Shown: positions 29,953-38,129 of the stretch, piece by piece
Layout: the number at the start of each line of letters is the position of its first letter
Numbering within the stretch: the stretch's first letter is position 1
Assembly (NCBI RefSeq): GCF_014694405.1
Contig: NZ_JAAUWV010000043.1
Location: forward strand, 1-43,171
Reading direction: 5' to 3'
Source of the DNA: Pseudoalteromonas sp. S16_S37
GTDB lineage: Bacteria > Pseudomonadota > Gammaproteobacteria > Enterobacterales > Alteromonadaceae
Length of the DNA stretch: 43,171 nucleotides
The notes under the pieces: generated by a model
Told to the model about the DNA's origin: nothing
Seen by the model: only the letters and a program-made list of their open reading frames with translations
Databases searched by the model: none
Position numbers and translations under genes: made by a program

Positions 29953-30471
29953 TTAAAAATCTAGCTTTTCTATGATTTGATTAGCTACAACCTTTGCACT
30001 TTGCTCATCAGTGCGTACTACAAAGTCTGCAACTTCTTTGTACAGAGGCTCTCGTTCCTCTGCTAAACGCTCTAGTACATCGCGCGGCGCTTCTTCTGTT
30101 TGCAACAGAGGGCGACGTTTATCGCGTTGAGTGCGAGCAACTTGCTTTTCAATTGGCGTTTCAAGGTAAACAACGATTCCGCGCGCAGACAACTTATTGC
30201 GCACTTCTTTGCTTAAAACAGAACCACCACCCGTTGCTAAAACTATACCTTGCATTTCTGTAAGGTCCGAAATTACGCCTTCTTCACGCACGCGGAAACC
30301 TTCTTCGCCTTCAAGATCAAACACCCACGCAATATCTGCGCCTGTACGGCGTTCAATTTCTTGATCCGAGTCGAAAAATTCAAGGTGTAATTGATCAGCT
30401 AGGTGACGACCAATTGTGCTCTTACCAGCCCCCATAGGGCCTACTAGAAATATATTACGTTTCTCAGCCAT
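29953..30471 (-). CDS. aroK: Shikimate kinase I
   Basis: 172 residues. Walker A is GPMGAGKST; the shikimate-binding DSDQEIERRTG, the GGGS of ATGGGSVLS and the lid RDKRRPLL are all present. Length matches E. coli AroK. It phosphorylates shikimate. The 162-nt gap from pilQ contains a candidate promoter and alternative hairpins (30505-30548). Confidence 0.97.
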   Translation of the reverse strand: MAEKRNIFLVGPMGAGKSTIGRHLADQLHLEFFDSDQEIERRTGADIAWVFDLEGEEGFRVREEGVISDLTEMQGIVLATGGGSVLSKEVRNKLSARGIVVYLETPIEKQVARTQRDKRRPLLQTEEAPRDVLERLAEEREPLYKEVADFVVRTDEQSAKVVANQIIEKLDF

Positions 30472-30504
30472 ATCTTTTTAGTACTAACGAACTCTAAAAT
30501 TTGA

Positions 30505-30548
30505 AATAAAACCCCGCCTAACGACCTGGCCCCAAAATTAAGGAGGGG
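30505..30548 (-). promoter_or_regulatory. aroK leader with alternative GC pairings
   Basis: In the aroK leader CCCC (30545-30548) can pair with GGGG at 30530-30533 or with GGGG at 30512-30515. The latter is followed by TTTTATTT. The second pairing would look like an intrinsic terminator and the first would exclude it. A -35/-10 pair TTGAAA-18-GATAAT lies just upstream. Stems are short, so attenuation is only a hypothesis. Confidence 0.3.
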
Positions 30549-30633
30549 ATTATCTCAGTAATCCACGAACGATTTCAAGTCAAATAGTATAAAAAGCAAC
30601 TACAGTACGTAAATTCGTTCAACTATTCACTTA

Positions 30634-32694
30634 TTACTGACTATCAAGCATGATCTTTGGGGTCACGAAAATCAGTAATTCTTTTTTCTCATTTATTTCT
30701 CGGGTGTTTCTAAACATCGCACCTAGGTATGGAATATCACCTAACAGTGGAATTTTACTCACTGCACTGGTAATTTCCTGTTGGTATATACCACCCAAGA
30801 CAACCGTCTGACCATTATCTACCAAAACTTGCGTCTGAATTTGCTGGGTATTAATGGCCACCGCAGGACCGTTCGGTGTCTGTACATTATCTCCTCGCGT
30901 ATCCTGCGTGATCACTAAGTCTAATATAATTTTGTTGTCAGGTGTAATTTGTGGTGTTACTTCCAAACTCAATACCGCTTTTTTGAAACTCACTGAAGTA
31001 GCTCCACTCGACGCGGCTTCAACATAAGGGATTTCAGTACCCTGCTCAATTCTTGCTTTCTTTTGGTTGGCAGTGGTAATACTCGGCGTTGCTATAATTT
31101 CGCCCTTGTTCTCTTGCTCAAGCGCAGAAAGCTCTAGATCAATCAAAGTACCATCTGCAAGTTTTGCAATGTGCATACCAATTGTGCCAGCCGAAGTACC
31201 CGAAACTGGTAAATTCACATTTAAGCGATTTGCAAGATCCGGAATTTGACCATTAGACAACTGCTGAGCACCGACTAAATTACCTGATATCGCATCAGTA
31301 CCCTGCTGATCTCCAAATCCCCAACGCACCCCTAAGTCTTCTTGAACGTTATCTTTAACAGTTACCATACGTGACTCAATTCGAACTTGCTTGACCGGTA
31401 CGTCTAAAGTTTCAACCATTCGCCTAATACTTTCGATGCTACGCGCACTGTCCTTAATCAACAGCGTGTTGGTACGTTTATCAACTGATACACTACCACG
31501 TTCGCTCACGATACTATTGATATCTGTTTTTAATAAATCGGCAAACTCTTCAGCTTTTGCGTAATTCAGTTGAATATATTCACTATAAAGAGGCTCTAAT
31601 TCCTCAACTTGCTTACGCGCTTGAAGCTCTTTGGCCTCTCTGGCTGCTAGTTCTTCAGAGGGCGCAACCATCAAAATTGAGCCATCCATTCGCTTGTCCA
31701 AACCTTTGATACGCAAAACGACATCCAACGCTTGATCCCAAGGAACGCCATCTAAACGTAAGGTAATATTACCGGCAACCGAGTCACTGGTAACTAAATT
31801 AAAATTGTTAGTGTCTGCAATAATTTGCAATACAGAACGCACAGGAATATCTTGAAAATTCAGTGTAATAGGCTGACCTTGATAATTCCTGCTGATACCA
31901 AAGCTGCGTTCTTCATCGTCTTTTTCTACTGTTAAAGTGAAAATATTACCTAGCTGTTGATATGTGTATTTAAACGCTTCTTTGGGCTCTATTACCAAAC
32001 GGCTTTTGCCATCCTCTCTGAATGTTTCAACGCGATTTACTATGGTACCAAAGTCCATTACATCTAATTCATACAACAGATCATCTGGGATATCGATATG
32101 GTGAAAGTCTGCGTAAATCTTGCCGCCACGTTCTTGCACATCGATTGCTGCTTGAGGAGTGTTTAGAAACGCCAGTACCTTCGCTTCGCCTTTGTCTCCT
32201 CGTCTAAAATCAATCGATTGGATTTGGTTTTTCTGCGCTTTTACACTATCTCCTTCCGCCGAAGGGATAGGGTTATCCGAAACCTGCAAGTAAGCGATAT
32301 TATTTTTTACAAATGATTTATAGAGCTTCAATTGCTCCATATTCACCGTAACTATCACTCCATCATCTGTGAGTTGGCTTTCTATTGAGGTAATCCCCGC
32401 TTTGTTTACCTTAAGCGCTTTGAGGCTTTCTTCAAATTCTACTTTTGGGAAGAATAATTCTAACCTAGCAGGGTCAGTAAGTGCTTTAACTTGCGGCTCG
32501 TCATTTAACTGCTCATCAAAGACCAGCTCAAGCTGAGTTTCACCATCTGGCACTGGGTTATAACGCACATCATATAGCATAGGCAGCGCTTGAGCCCAGC
32601 CTGTTATAGCCAGCACAGTGCTACATATTAAACCTTTAACGCTCAAACTATTCCAAGCATGGGACATACTTTCACTACCTTTGTTGTTATTCAC
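30634..32694 (-). CDS. pilQ: Type IV pilus secretin PilQ
   Basis: 686 residues. A signal peptide (ending GWAQA before LPMLYD) is followed by AMIN domains (about 38-245) that bind peptidoglycan. The secretin N0/STN domain begins about FQDIPVRSVLQIIADTNNFNLV and N1 about YAKAEEFADLLKT. The C-terminal secretin pore holds VEIE-type PSITTANQKKARIEQG and VLGGIYQ. It forms the outer-membrane channel for the pilus. Start GTG 32694 overlaps the pilP stop by 8 nt with a GGGAG site upstream; an ATG nine codons later is an alternative. Confidence 0.95.
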   Translation of the reverse strand: MNNNKGSESMSHAWNSLSVKGLICSTVLAITGWAQALPMLYDVRYNPVPDGETQLELVFDEQLNDEPQVKALTDPARLELFFPKVEFEESLKALKVNKAGITSIESQLTDDGVIVTVNMEQLKLYKSFVKNNIAYLQVSDNPIPSAEGDSVKAQKNQIQSIDFRRGDKGEAKVLAFLNTPQAAIDVQERGGKIYADFHHIDIPDDLLYELDVMDFGTIVNRVETFREDGKSRLVIEPKEAFKYTYQQLGNIFTLTVEKDDEERSFGISRNYQGQPITLNFQDIPVRSVLQIIADTNNFNLVTSDSVAGNITLRLDGVPWDQALDVVLRIKGLDKRMDGSILMVAPSEELAAREAKELQARKQVEELEPLYSEYIQLNYAKAEEFADLLKTDINSIVSERGSVSVDKRTNTLLIKDSARSIESIRRMVETLDVPVKQVRIESRMVTVKDNVQEDLGVRWGFGDQQGTDAISGNLVGAQQLSNGQIPDLANRLNVNLPVSGTSAGTIGMHIAKLADGTLIDLELSALEQENKGEIIATPSITTANQKKARIEQGTEIPYVEAASSGATSVSFKKAVLSLEVTPQITPDNKIILDLVITQDTRGDNVQTPNGPAVAINTQQIQTQVLVDNGQTVVLGGIYQQEITSAVSKIPLLGDIPYLGAMFRNTREINEKKELLIFVTPKIMLDSQ

Positions 32695-33229
32695 TCACGC
32701 CACTCCCTTGTGCTTCTCGGATCTCGACTCTAGATAGACGTTCTTTCCAACAACCACTGCCATCAGGGATTAATTCTAATAATTCAATATACCCAGGTTG
32801 TACATTGATAACTTCACCATGGTAAAGACCCATGTATTGGCCTCTTTTTATTTTATATAGACCTTGATCAGATGCTTTAATCAGCGCCCATGTTACGTTT
32901 TGGGTTGCAATCGTCCCTTTCATCGAAAGCGTGTCTATTGGATATTTTTCGAGAGGATCTCGCGCTCTATCAGGATCTGGATGCAAACAATTTTGCACCT
33001 GAACCATTTGACTCTCAATCACTTCAGGTTCAGGCGCCACAAACGGACTTCTAAGATTATGAGCCGTATAGGCAAAATGCGTAAAGTCTCGCATTTGTGG
33101 AACCGGCTCAACTTGCGGTGTTGCACTAGCCTGAATTTGATCGATAAACTCTTTTTGTTCTGCTGTATCATCGTTACAACCGAGCAGCACACTTAAAACA
33201 AGCATCAAATATGCGTTGCGTTTTGTCAT
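32687..33229 (-). CDS. pilP: Type IV pilus assembly lipoprotein PilP
   Basis: 180 residues. A lipoprotein signal ends LSVLLGC with the cysteine at residue 18. The C-terminal beta domain follows (MKGTIATQNVTWALIKASDQGLYKIKRGQYMGLYHGEVINVQPGYIELLE pattern, about 100-160). PilP joins the inner-membrane PilN/PilO to PilQ. Start overlaps the pilO stop by 4 nt (ATGA), which implies translational coupling. Confidence 0.93.
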   Translation of the reverse strand: MTKRNAYLMLVLSVLLGCNDDTAEQKEFIDQIQASATPQVEPVPQMRDFTHFAYTAHNLRSPFVAPEPEVIESQMVQVQNCLHPDPDRARDPLEKYPIDTLSMKGTIATQNVTWALIKASDQGLYKIKRGQYMGLYHGEVINVQPGYIELLELIPDGSGCWKERLSRVEIREAQGSGVSE

Positions 33230-33831
33230 GGCTCATCACCTTGACCATAACGATATGTTTTCGCTACTACGCTAAATATCAAAGCATTACTACCCGCATT
33301 TTCTATTCTGAAATCATGCAAGCTAACAATACGTGGCAGCTGTGCTACTTTACTAACAAATTCTCCAAACTCATGGTATGTTCCTACAACTTCTAACTTA
33401 ATTGGCAGTTCTGTGTAAAACTCTTTTTTATTCTCAGGTAACCAGCCAATTTTTAAAAAAGTTAGTCCGCTAGAGGTACCTACATACGTCAAGTCATCAA
33501 GTAAACCCGGTGTTTCATTCGAGGATGGCAGCTGGCGTAATAGTAGCGAAAATTGCGCTTCCATATCTTTCATCTGCTGACGATATAAGTCTAAGTTATT
33601 AGCACGAGCATATTTTATTCTGTAACTGGTACGTAATTGTGCTTCTTGCTGAACGACATGCTCATATCTGGCTATCGAGTTAGAAACCAGTAAGCTATAA
33701 CCAACAACAAACGTGATAACGACTACTAATACACAACACATGACTTTAACCGCAAGTGGCCACTCACCAATGTTGTCGAGTTCTATCTCGTTCCAATCAA
33801 TATTTTGTATAGATTTTAAATCAAAATTCAC
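33226..33831 (-). CDS. pilO: Type IV pilus inner-membrane protein PilO
   Basis: 201 residues with one membrane helix (about 29-50, VMCCVLVVVITFVVGYSLLV), a coiled-coil stretch (about 55-95) and a ferredoxin-like periplasmic domain (FLKIGWLPENKKEFYTELPI, VGTYHEFGEFVSKVAQLPRI). It pairs with PilN in the alignment complex. It starts 24 nt after pilN. Confidence 0.93.
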   Translation of the reverse strand: MNFDLKSIQNIDWNEIELDNIGEWPLAVKVMCCVLVVVITFVVGYSLLVSNSIARYEHVVQQEAQLRTSYRIKYARANNLDLYRQQMKDMEAQFSLLLRQLPSSNETPGLLDDLTYVGTSSGLTFLKIGWLPENKKEFYTELPIKLEVVGTYHEFGEFVSKVAQLPRIVSLHDFRIENAGSNALIFSVVAKTYRYGQGDEP

Positions 33832-33855
33832 GCTGCTATCTCGCTAATACCGAAT

Positions 33856-34428
33856 CTATTTGTCACGCTCAGCCACCTGTATTTCACGAAACGGTTTAAC
33901 ATAAAAATGCATGGTAAAGTCACTCAACAAGCGTGAATTTTGCTCACCAGTGACAATGCCCTGGATTGTTGGTCGCTCCAGTAAATAAGAGCTTTCAACA
34001 GCTCGCAACATTTGTGACAAGCGGTTGTTAGACTCGCTACGCCCAACAACCTTAATCAAGTCCTCTTTACGCTCTAAGCTAGTTAGATACACTCCGGCAG
34101 GCACTACCCGCACCACCTCATCGATTATCTGAGTCCCTAAATTTCGGTTGCTTTGCAACTCCTCGATAAGGTTGATCCGCCTTTGCAGGCTTTCTTTTTG
34201 CTGACTCAGGTCATTGATCTCCACAATACGGCTATCTAATTTACCTACTTCTTTGTTGAGATACTCATTCTTTACTTGCTGTCCTTCTGTAAGACCGTCG
34301 TAAAAAGAACCAATCAAATACAAAACAAAAAGCACTGCAACGATATTGGCGGCAATAATCGATAGAAACTTTTTTTGTGACGCTTGTCTGCGTTGCTCTC
34401 GCCAAGGCAGCAAATTTATATGTGGCAT
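33856..34428 (-). CDS. pilN: Type IV pilus inner-membrane protein PilN
   Basis: 190 residues. The cytoplasmic start MPHINLLPWREQRR contains the INLLPWR motif that docks into PilM. A membrane helix (about 24-44), a coiled coil (about 55-90) and a periplasmic domain follow. The start overlaps the end of pilM by 13 nt. Confidence 0.95.
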   Translation of the reverse strand: MPHINLLPWREQRRQASQKKFLSIIAANIVAVLFVLYLIGSFYDGLTEGQQVKNEYLNKEVGKLDSRIVEINDLSQQKESLQRRINLIEELQSNRNLGTQIIDEVVRVVPAGVYLTSLERKEDLIKVVGRSESNNRLSQMLRAVESSYLLERPTIQGIVTGEQNSRLLSDFTMHFYVKPFREIQVAERDK

Positions 34429-35495
34429 GATGAAAAACTCCTCAATGCCAAGCCTGTGGCAATTGCAAACTGTGGTTTATGGCGCTCTAAAACATTACGA
34501 TCGACTTTCGGCGCTATTTCCATATCGGCAAATGGGTCAGCAATAATAGTATGAATACCTAATTCTTCAGCCAAAAGCCTATCTAAGCCTTCAACTAATG
34601 CCGTGCCACCAGTCAGTACAATATAATCAATCTGCTCTTTACCACTGCTAGTGATAAACATTTGTACAGCTCTACGCACTTGCTGTAACAAGGCAGTTTG
34701 AAATGGTGCGAGTACTTCGAAGATATAATTTGGCGGCAAATCTCCGGTTGTTTTTGCTATCTCTGCTTCATCAAAAGACTTGTTATAGTAGGCAACAATA
34801 CTGTTTGTGTACTGCTCCCCCCCAAACACTTGGTCGCGCGTGTAAATCGTTTTTCCAGACAACACAACACTTACCAAACTGATTACAGCTCCAATATCTA
34901 TGATAGCAACTGTTTTATCAAAGGCATCTGCGGGCAACTGACCATACAGTACCGTTAAAGATCTACTCAAAGCGTAGTTTTCAACATCGACCACTTTAGC
35001 CTGATAGCCGCCTTCTTCCAACGCGCCGACTCGGGCTTCCACGCTCTCAGTGCGCGCAGCTGATAACAAAACATTGACTTTGGAAGGATCAGCCTCATTC
35101 ACGGATATTTTCTCAAAATCAATACTCACTTCATCGAGCGAGTAAGGGATCAGGCTGTCGGCTTCAATCGCAATTTGCGATTCAAGTTCAGCATCGGTTA
35201 ATGAGACATCCATAAAAATCACTTTGGTGATCACGGTTTGCCCTGAGACTGCTACTGCGCCAAATTGAGTAAGCCTTGGAATTCGTTTTTTGATTTTTCC
35301 TATCACTCGTCCAATCGCTTCAATATCTTGGATCGTTCGTTCAGTGATAGCCCCCTTCGGCACAAGCTCAATTGCTACCGCTTCAACGCGATAGCCTGCA
35401 GAAGATTGCGACAACAGTACGGCCTTGACACAATGCGAGCCAATATCAATACCAATCATCATCGGAGCTTGCTTTTGAAAAAGGTTACTGAGCAT
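34416..35495 (-). CDS. pilM: Type IV pilus cytoplasmic protein PilM
   Basis: 359 residues, actin-like (FtsA-type) fold. GIDIGSHCVKAVLL is the phosphate-1 loop, VAIIDIGAVISLVSV the phosphate-2 loop, and VLTGGTALVEGLDRLL the adenosine loop. PilM polymerises or dimerises under the membrane and binds the PilN N-terminus. It is the first gene of pilMNOPQ and is divergent from mrcA with a 132-bp shared upstream region. Confidence 0.95.
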   Translation of the reverse strand: MLSNLFQKQAPMMIGIDIGSHCVKAVLLSQSSAGYRVEAVAIELVPKGAITERTIQDIEAIGRVIGKIKKRIPRLTQFGAVAVSGQTVITKVIFMDVSLTDAELESQIAIEADSLIPYSLDEVSIDFEKISVNEADPSKVNVLLSAARTESVEARVGALEEGGYQAKVVDVENYALSRSLTVLYGQLPADAFDKTVAIIDIGAVISLVSVVLSGKTIYTRDQVFGGEQYTNSIVAYYNKSFDEAEIAKTTGDLPPNYIFEVLAPFQTALLQQVRRAVQMFITSSGKEQIDYIVLTGGTALVEGLDRLLAEELGIHTIIADPFADMEIAPKVDRNVLERHKPQFAIATGLALRSFSSCHI

Positions 35496-35627
35496 GCGTT
35501 TGGTCTTTATCCTTTGTTTTAACTTCTAATAAGTTATAATTATAACGCGAAAATTATTAATCGTTTTTTATTCAAGATATACTAGCAGTGTCTACCTATA
35601 ATTGGGAGTCTAACTAGGGAACATTTC

Positions 35628-38072
35628 GTGACTTTATTGAGAAGAGCAATACAATTTTTAATCGCAATAAGCGTTTTAGCCCTGCTAACGTTAATCAGTC
35701 TTTATTACTATGTCAAACAAGATATACCCAGTGTCGAGGTGTTACGTGATGTACAACTCCAAACCCCGATGCAAGTATTTACGCAAGATGGCAAACTGAT
35801 TAACCAATTTGGAGAAAAGCGCCGCATTCCGGTAAAAATAGACGACATTCCAAAACCTCTGCTGCAAGCTTTTCTCGCAACGGAAGACAACCGTTTTTAT
35901 GAACACTTTGGGGTTGATCCAATTGGGATAATACGCTCAGCAATCGTGCTCATTAGTACCGGACAGAAAAAACAAGGTGCCAGTACAATCACTATGCAGC
36001 TAGCGCGTAACTTCTTTTTAACAAGAGAAAAAGCGTATATTCGTAAGGTGAAAGAGATTTTTATCGCGTTACATATTGAGCAATTGCTTACAAAAGATGA
36101 AATTCTTGAGCTGTACTTAAACAAAATAGAGCTAGGTAACCGCGCTTTTGGTATTGGCGCAGCAGCACAAGTTTATTATGGCAAAGACTTAAAAGAACTA
36201 ACTTTGGCGCAAATGGCAATGATAGCAGGTTTACCTAAGGCGCCTTCTGCACTAAACCCTATTCGCAACCCGACTCGCGCAAAACTACGCAGAAACGTCG
36301 TTTTGAGTCGCATGCTCAAGGAAAAGTACATTTCCAAAGCACAGTATGATGAAGCACGTGTCGCTCCCATTACAGCGAAGTTCCATGGCGCTGAAATAGA
36401 GTTGTATGCCCCCTACATTGCTGAAATGGTGCGCAGCTATATGGTAGATACCTATGGCGAAGATAAAGCCTACAATAGTGGCTTTAGAGTCTTCACGACG
36501 GTTGAGTCACATATTCAAGCAGCGGCACAGCAAGCGCTCATTGATAATCTTCATAGCTACGACATGCGACATGGCTTTCGGGGCCCAGAACGTGTTTTAT
36601 GGACAGAAGAGCAATCTGCGCTAAGTAGCCAAGAGATTATAGAAGCGCTTCAGAATGTAAAAGAGATAGAGCCCCTTAAAGCTGCCGTTGTTGTTGATGT
36701 TGCAGAGCAAAGCGCAACTGCTTTACTAAAATCGGGTGACTACATAACCCTCCCATGGGAGGGTCTAAAATGGGCACGAGGATATATTTCTGATACCCGA
36801 CAAGCAATGCCACCGAAAGCGGCATCTGAAATACTCTCGCCAGGCATGCAAATTTGGGTTCGCCCACAGTCTGAGTATTGGCAGCTAAGTCAATATCCAA
36901 GACCTGCCAGTGCTCTGGTTTCTATGGACCCACAAGATGGTCGAATTAAAGCGTTAGTGGGTGGATACAGTTTCGCTCAAAGTCAATATAACCGTGCTAC
37001 ACAGGCTAAACGTCAAGTAGGCTCCAATATCAAGCCGTTCATTTACTCAGCAGCATTTGAGAATGGCTATACGTTAGCAACCATCATTAATGATGCGCCA
37101 ATTAATCAATGGGATAAAAGTGTTGGCGTGGCTTGGCGTCCTAAAAACAGCCCTGAAGTATACAATGGCCCCATTCGCATTCGTCGCGCCTTAGCGCAAT
37201 CTAAAAACGTGGTATCGGTTAGGTTACTAAAAGGCGTGGGCTTGCAGCGTACTGCAGATCATTTACTAAAGTTTGGTTTTGCTGATGAAGATATTAACCG
37301 CAGCGAATCTCTAGCTTTAGGGAGTGCAGCCATCACGCCACTTGAAATGGCCAGAGGGATGAGCACCTTTGCCAACGGTGGTCATCTAATTGAACCTTAT
37401 TTTATCAGCGAGCTTCAAGATGCGTTTGGTAATACCCTAGGCCAAGCACAACCCTTAATCGCCTGTGATGAAGAGCAGTTAGAGACTCAACCACAACAGT
37501 GTGCACCAAGAGTTATCTCACCACAGAATGCCTTTTTAGTGGCTAGTGCCATGCACAGCGCAATTTGGGGCGGCGGTAGCTGGAAACATAAAACAGGCTG
37601 GACTGGCACCGGTTGGAGAGCACAAGCGCTCAAACGCCGCGATTTAGTAGGAAAGACTGGCACAACCAACGACTCTGTTGATACTTGGTTTAGCGGCTTT
37701 AACCGTAATGTGTTAACAACCGTCTGGGTTGGCTTTGATGATGCAGGTAAACCACTTGGCCGTGCCGCGTATAACACCAACCTAGGTAGCAACCAAATTG
37801 TGGGAGCAGAATCAGGCGCGACAACTGCACAGCCTGCATGGGTTGAGTTTATGAAAGTAGCACTTACAAACCAACCAGATGCCCCGATTGAACCGCCTCC
37901 GGGCCTAATCTCAACGCGGATCGACTTAAAAACTGGATTGTTGAGTAACAAAAATGACCACACCAGTCGCTTTGAATACTTTATCTCTGGTACGGCACCG
38001 ACTAAATACGCGTTGGATGAGAACAACAGCACACCGTTTGATGATGAGCCTGTGCAAGAAGAATTATTCTGA
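35628..38072 (+). CDS. mrcA: Penicillin-binding protein 1A (bifunctional class A PBP)
   Basis: 814 residues. An N-terminal membrane anchor (about 8-28) precedes the glycosyltransferase domain, with catalytic E86 in FLATEDNRFYEHFG, then QGASTITMQLARNFFL and KEIFIALHIE. An OB-like insert follows (about 300-400). The transpeptidase has S466 of the SxxK motif (GSNIKP), then SKN, and KTGTTND. It polymerises and cross-links peptidoglycan. GTG start with AGGGA upstream. Divergent from pilM and terminated by a bidirectional hairpin shared with metL. Confidence 0.96.
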   Translation: MTLLRRAIQFLIAISVLALLTLISLYYYVKQDIPSVEVLRDVQLQTPMQVFTQDGKLINQFGEKRRIPVKIDDIPKPLLQAFLATEDNRFYEHFGVDPIGIIRSAIVLISTGQKKQGASTITMQLARNFFLTREKAYIRKVKEIFIALHIEQLLTKDEILELYLNKIELGNRAFGIGAAAQVYYGKDLKELTLAQMAMIAGLPKAPSALNPIRNPTRAKLRRNVVLSRMLKEKYISKAQYDEARVAPITAKFHGAEIELYAPYIAEMVRSYMVDTYGEDKAYNSGFRVFTTVESHIQAAAQQALIDNLHSYDMRHGFRGPERVLWTEEQSALSSQEIIEALQNVKEIEPLKAAVVVDVAEQSATALLKSGDYITLPWEGLKWARGYISDTRQAMPPKAASEILSPGMQIWVRPQSEYWQLSQYPRPASALVSMDPQDGRIKALVGGYSFAQSQYNRATQAKRQVGSNIKPFIYSAAFENGYTLATIINDAPINQWDKSVGVAWRPKNSPEVYNGPIRIRRALAQSKNVVSVRLLKGVGLQRTADHLLKFGFADEDINRSESLALGSAAITPLEMARGMSTFANGGHLIEPYFISELQDAFGNTLGQAQPLIACDEEQLETQPQQCAPRVISPQNAFLVASAMHSAIWGGGSWKHKTGWTGTGWRAQALKRRDLVGKTGTTNDSVDTWFSGFNRNVLTTVWVGFDDAGKPLGRAAYNTNLGSNQIVGAESGATTAQPAWVEFMKVALTNQPDAPIEPPPGLISTRIDLKTGLLSNKNDHTSRFEYFISGTAPTKYALDENNSTPFDDEPVQEELF

Positions 38073-38086
38073 GAATCAACTGCAAT

Positions 38087-38116
38087 AAAAAAGGCGATTT
38101 TTGAATCGCCTTTTTT
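38087..38116. terminator. Bidirectional terminator between mrcA and metL
   Basis: AAAAAAGGCGATT-TTTG-AATCGCCTTTTTT: a perfect 13-bp stem with A and T runs, between convergent genes. It should end both transcripts. Confidence 0.93.
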
Positions 38117-38129
38117 ATTTCCCAATCAC

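Noticed and set aside
37487..38125. 212-codon open frame on the minus strand opposite mrcA
   Set aside because: It lies antisense to the conserved transpeptidase end of PBP1a, has no recognisable domain, and reads through the bidirectional terminator.
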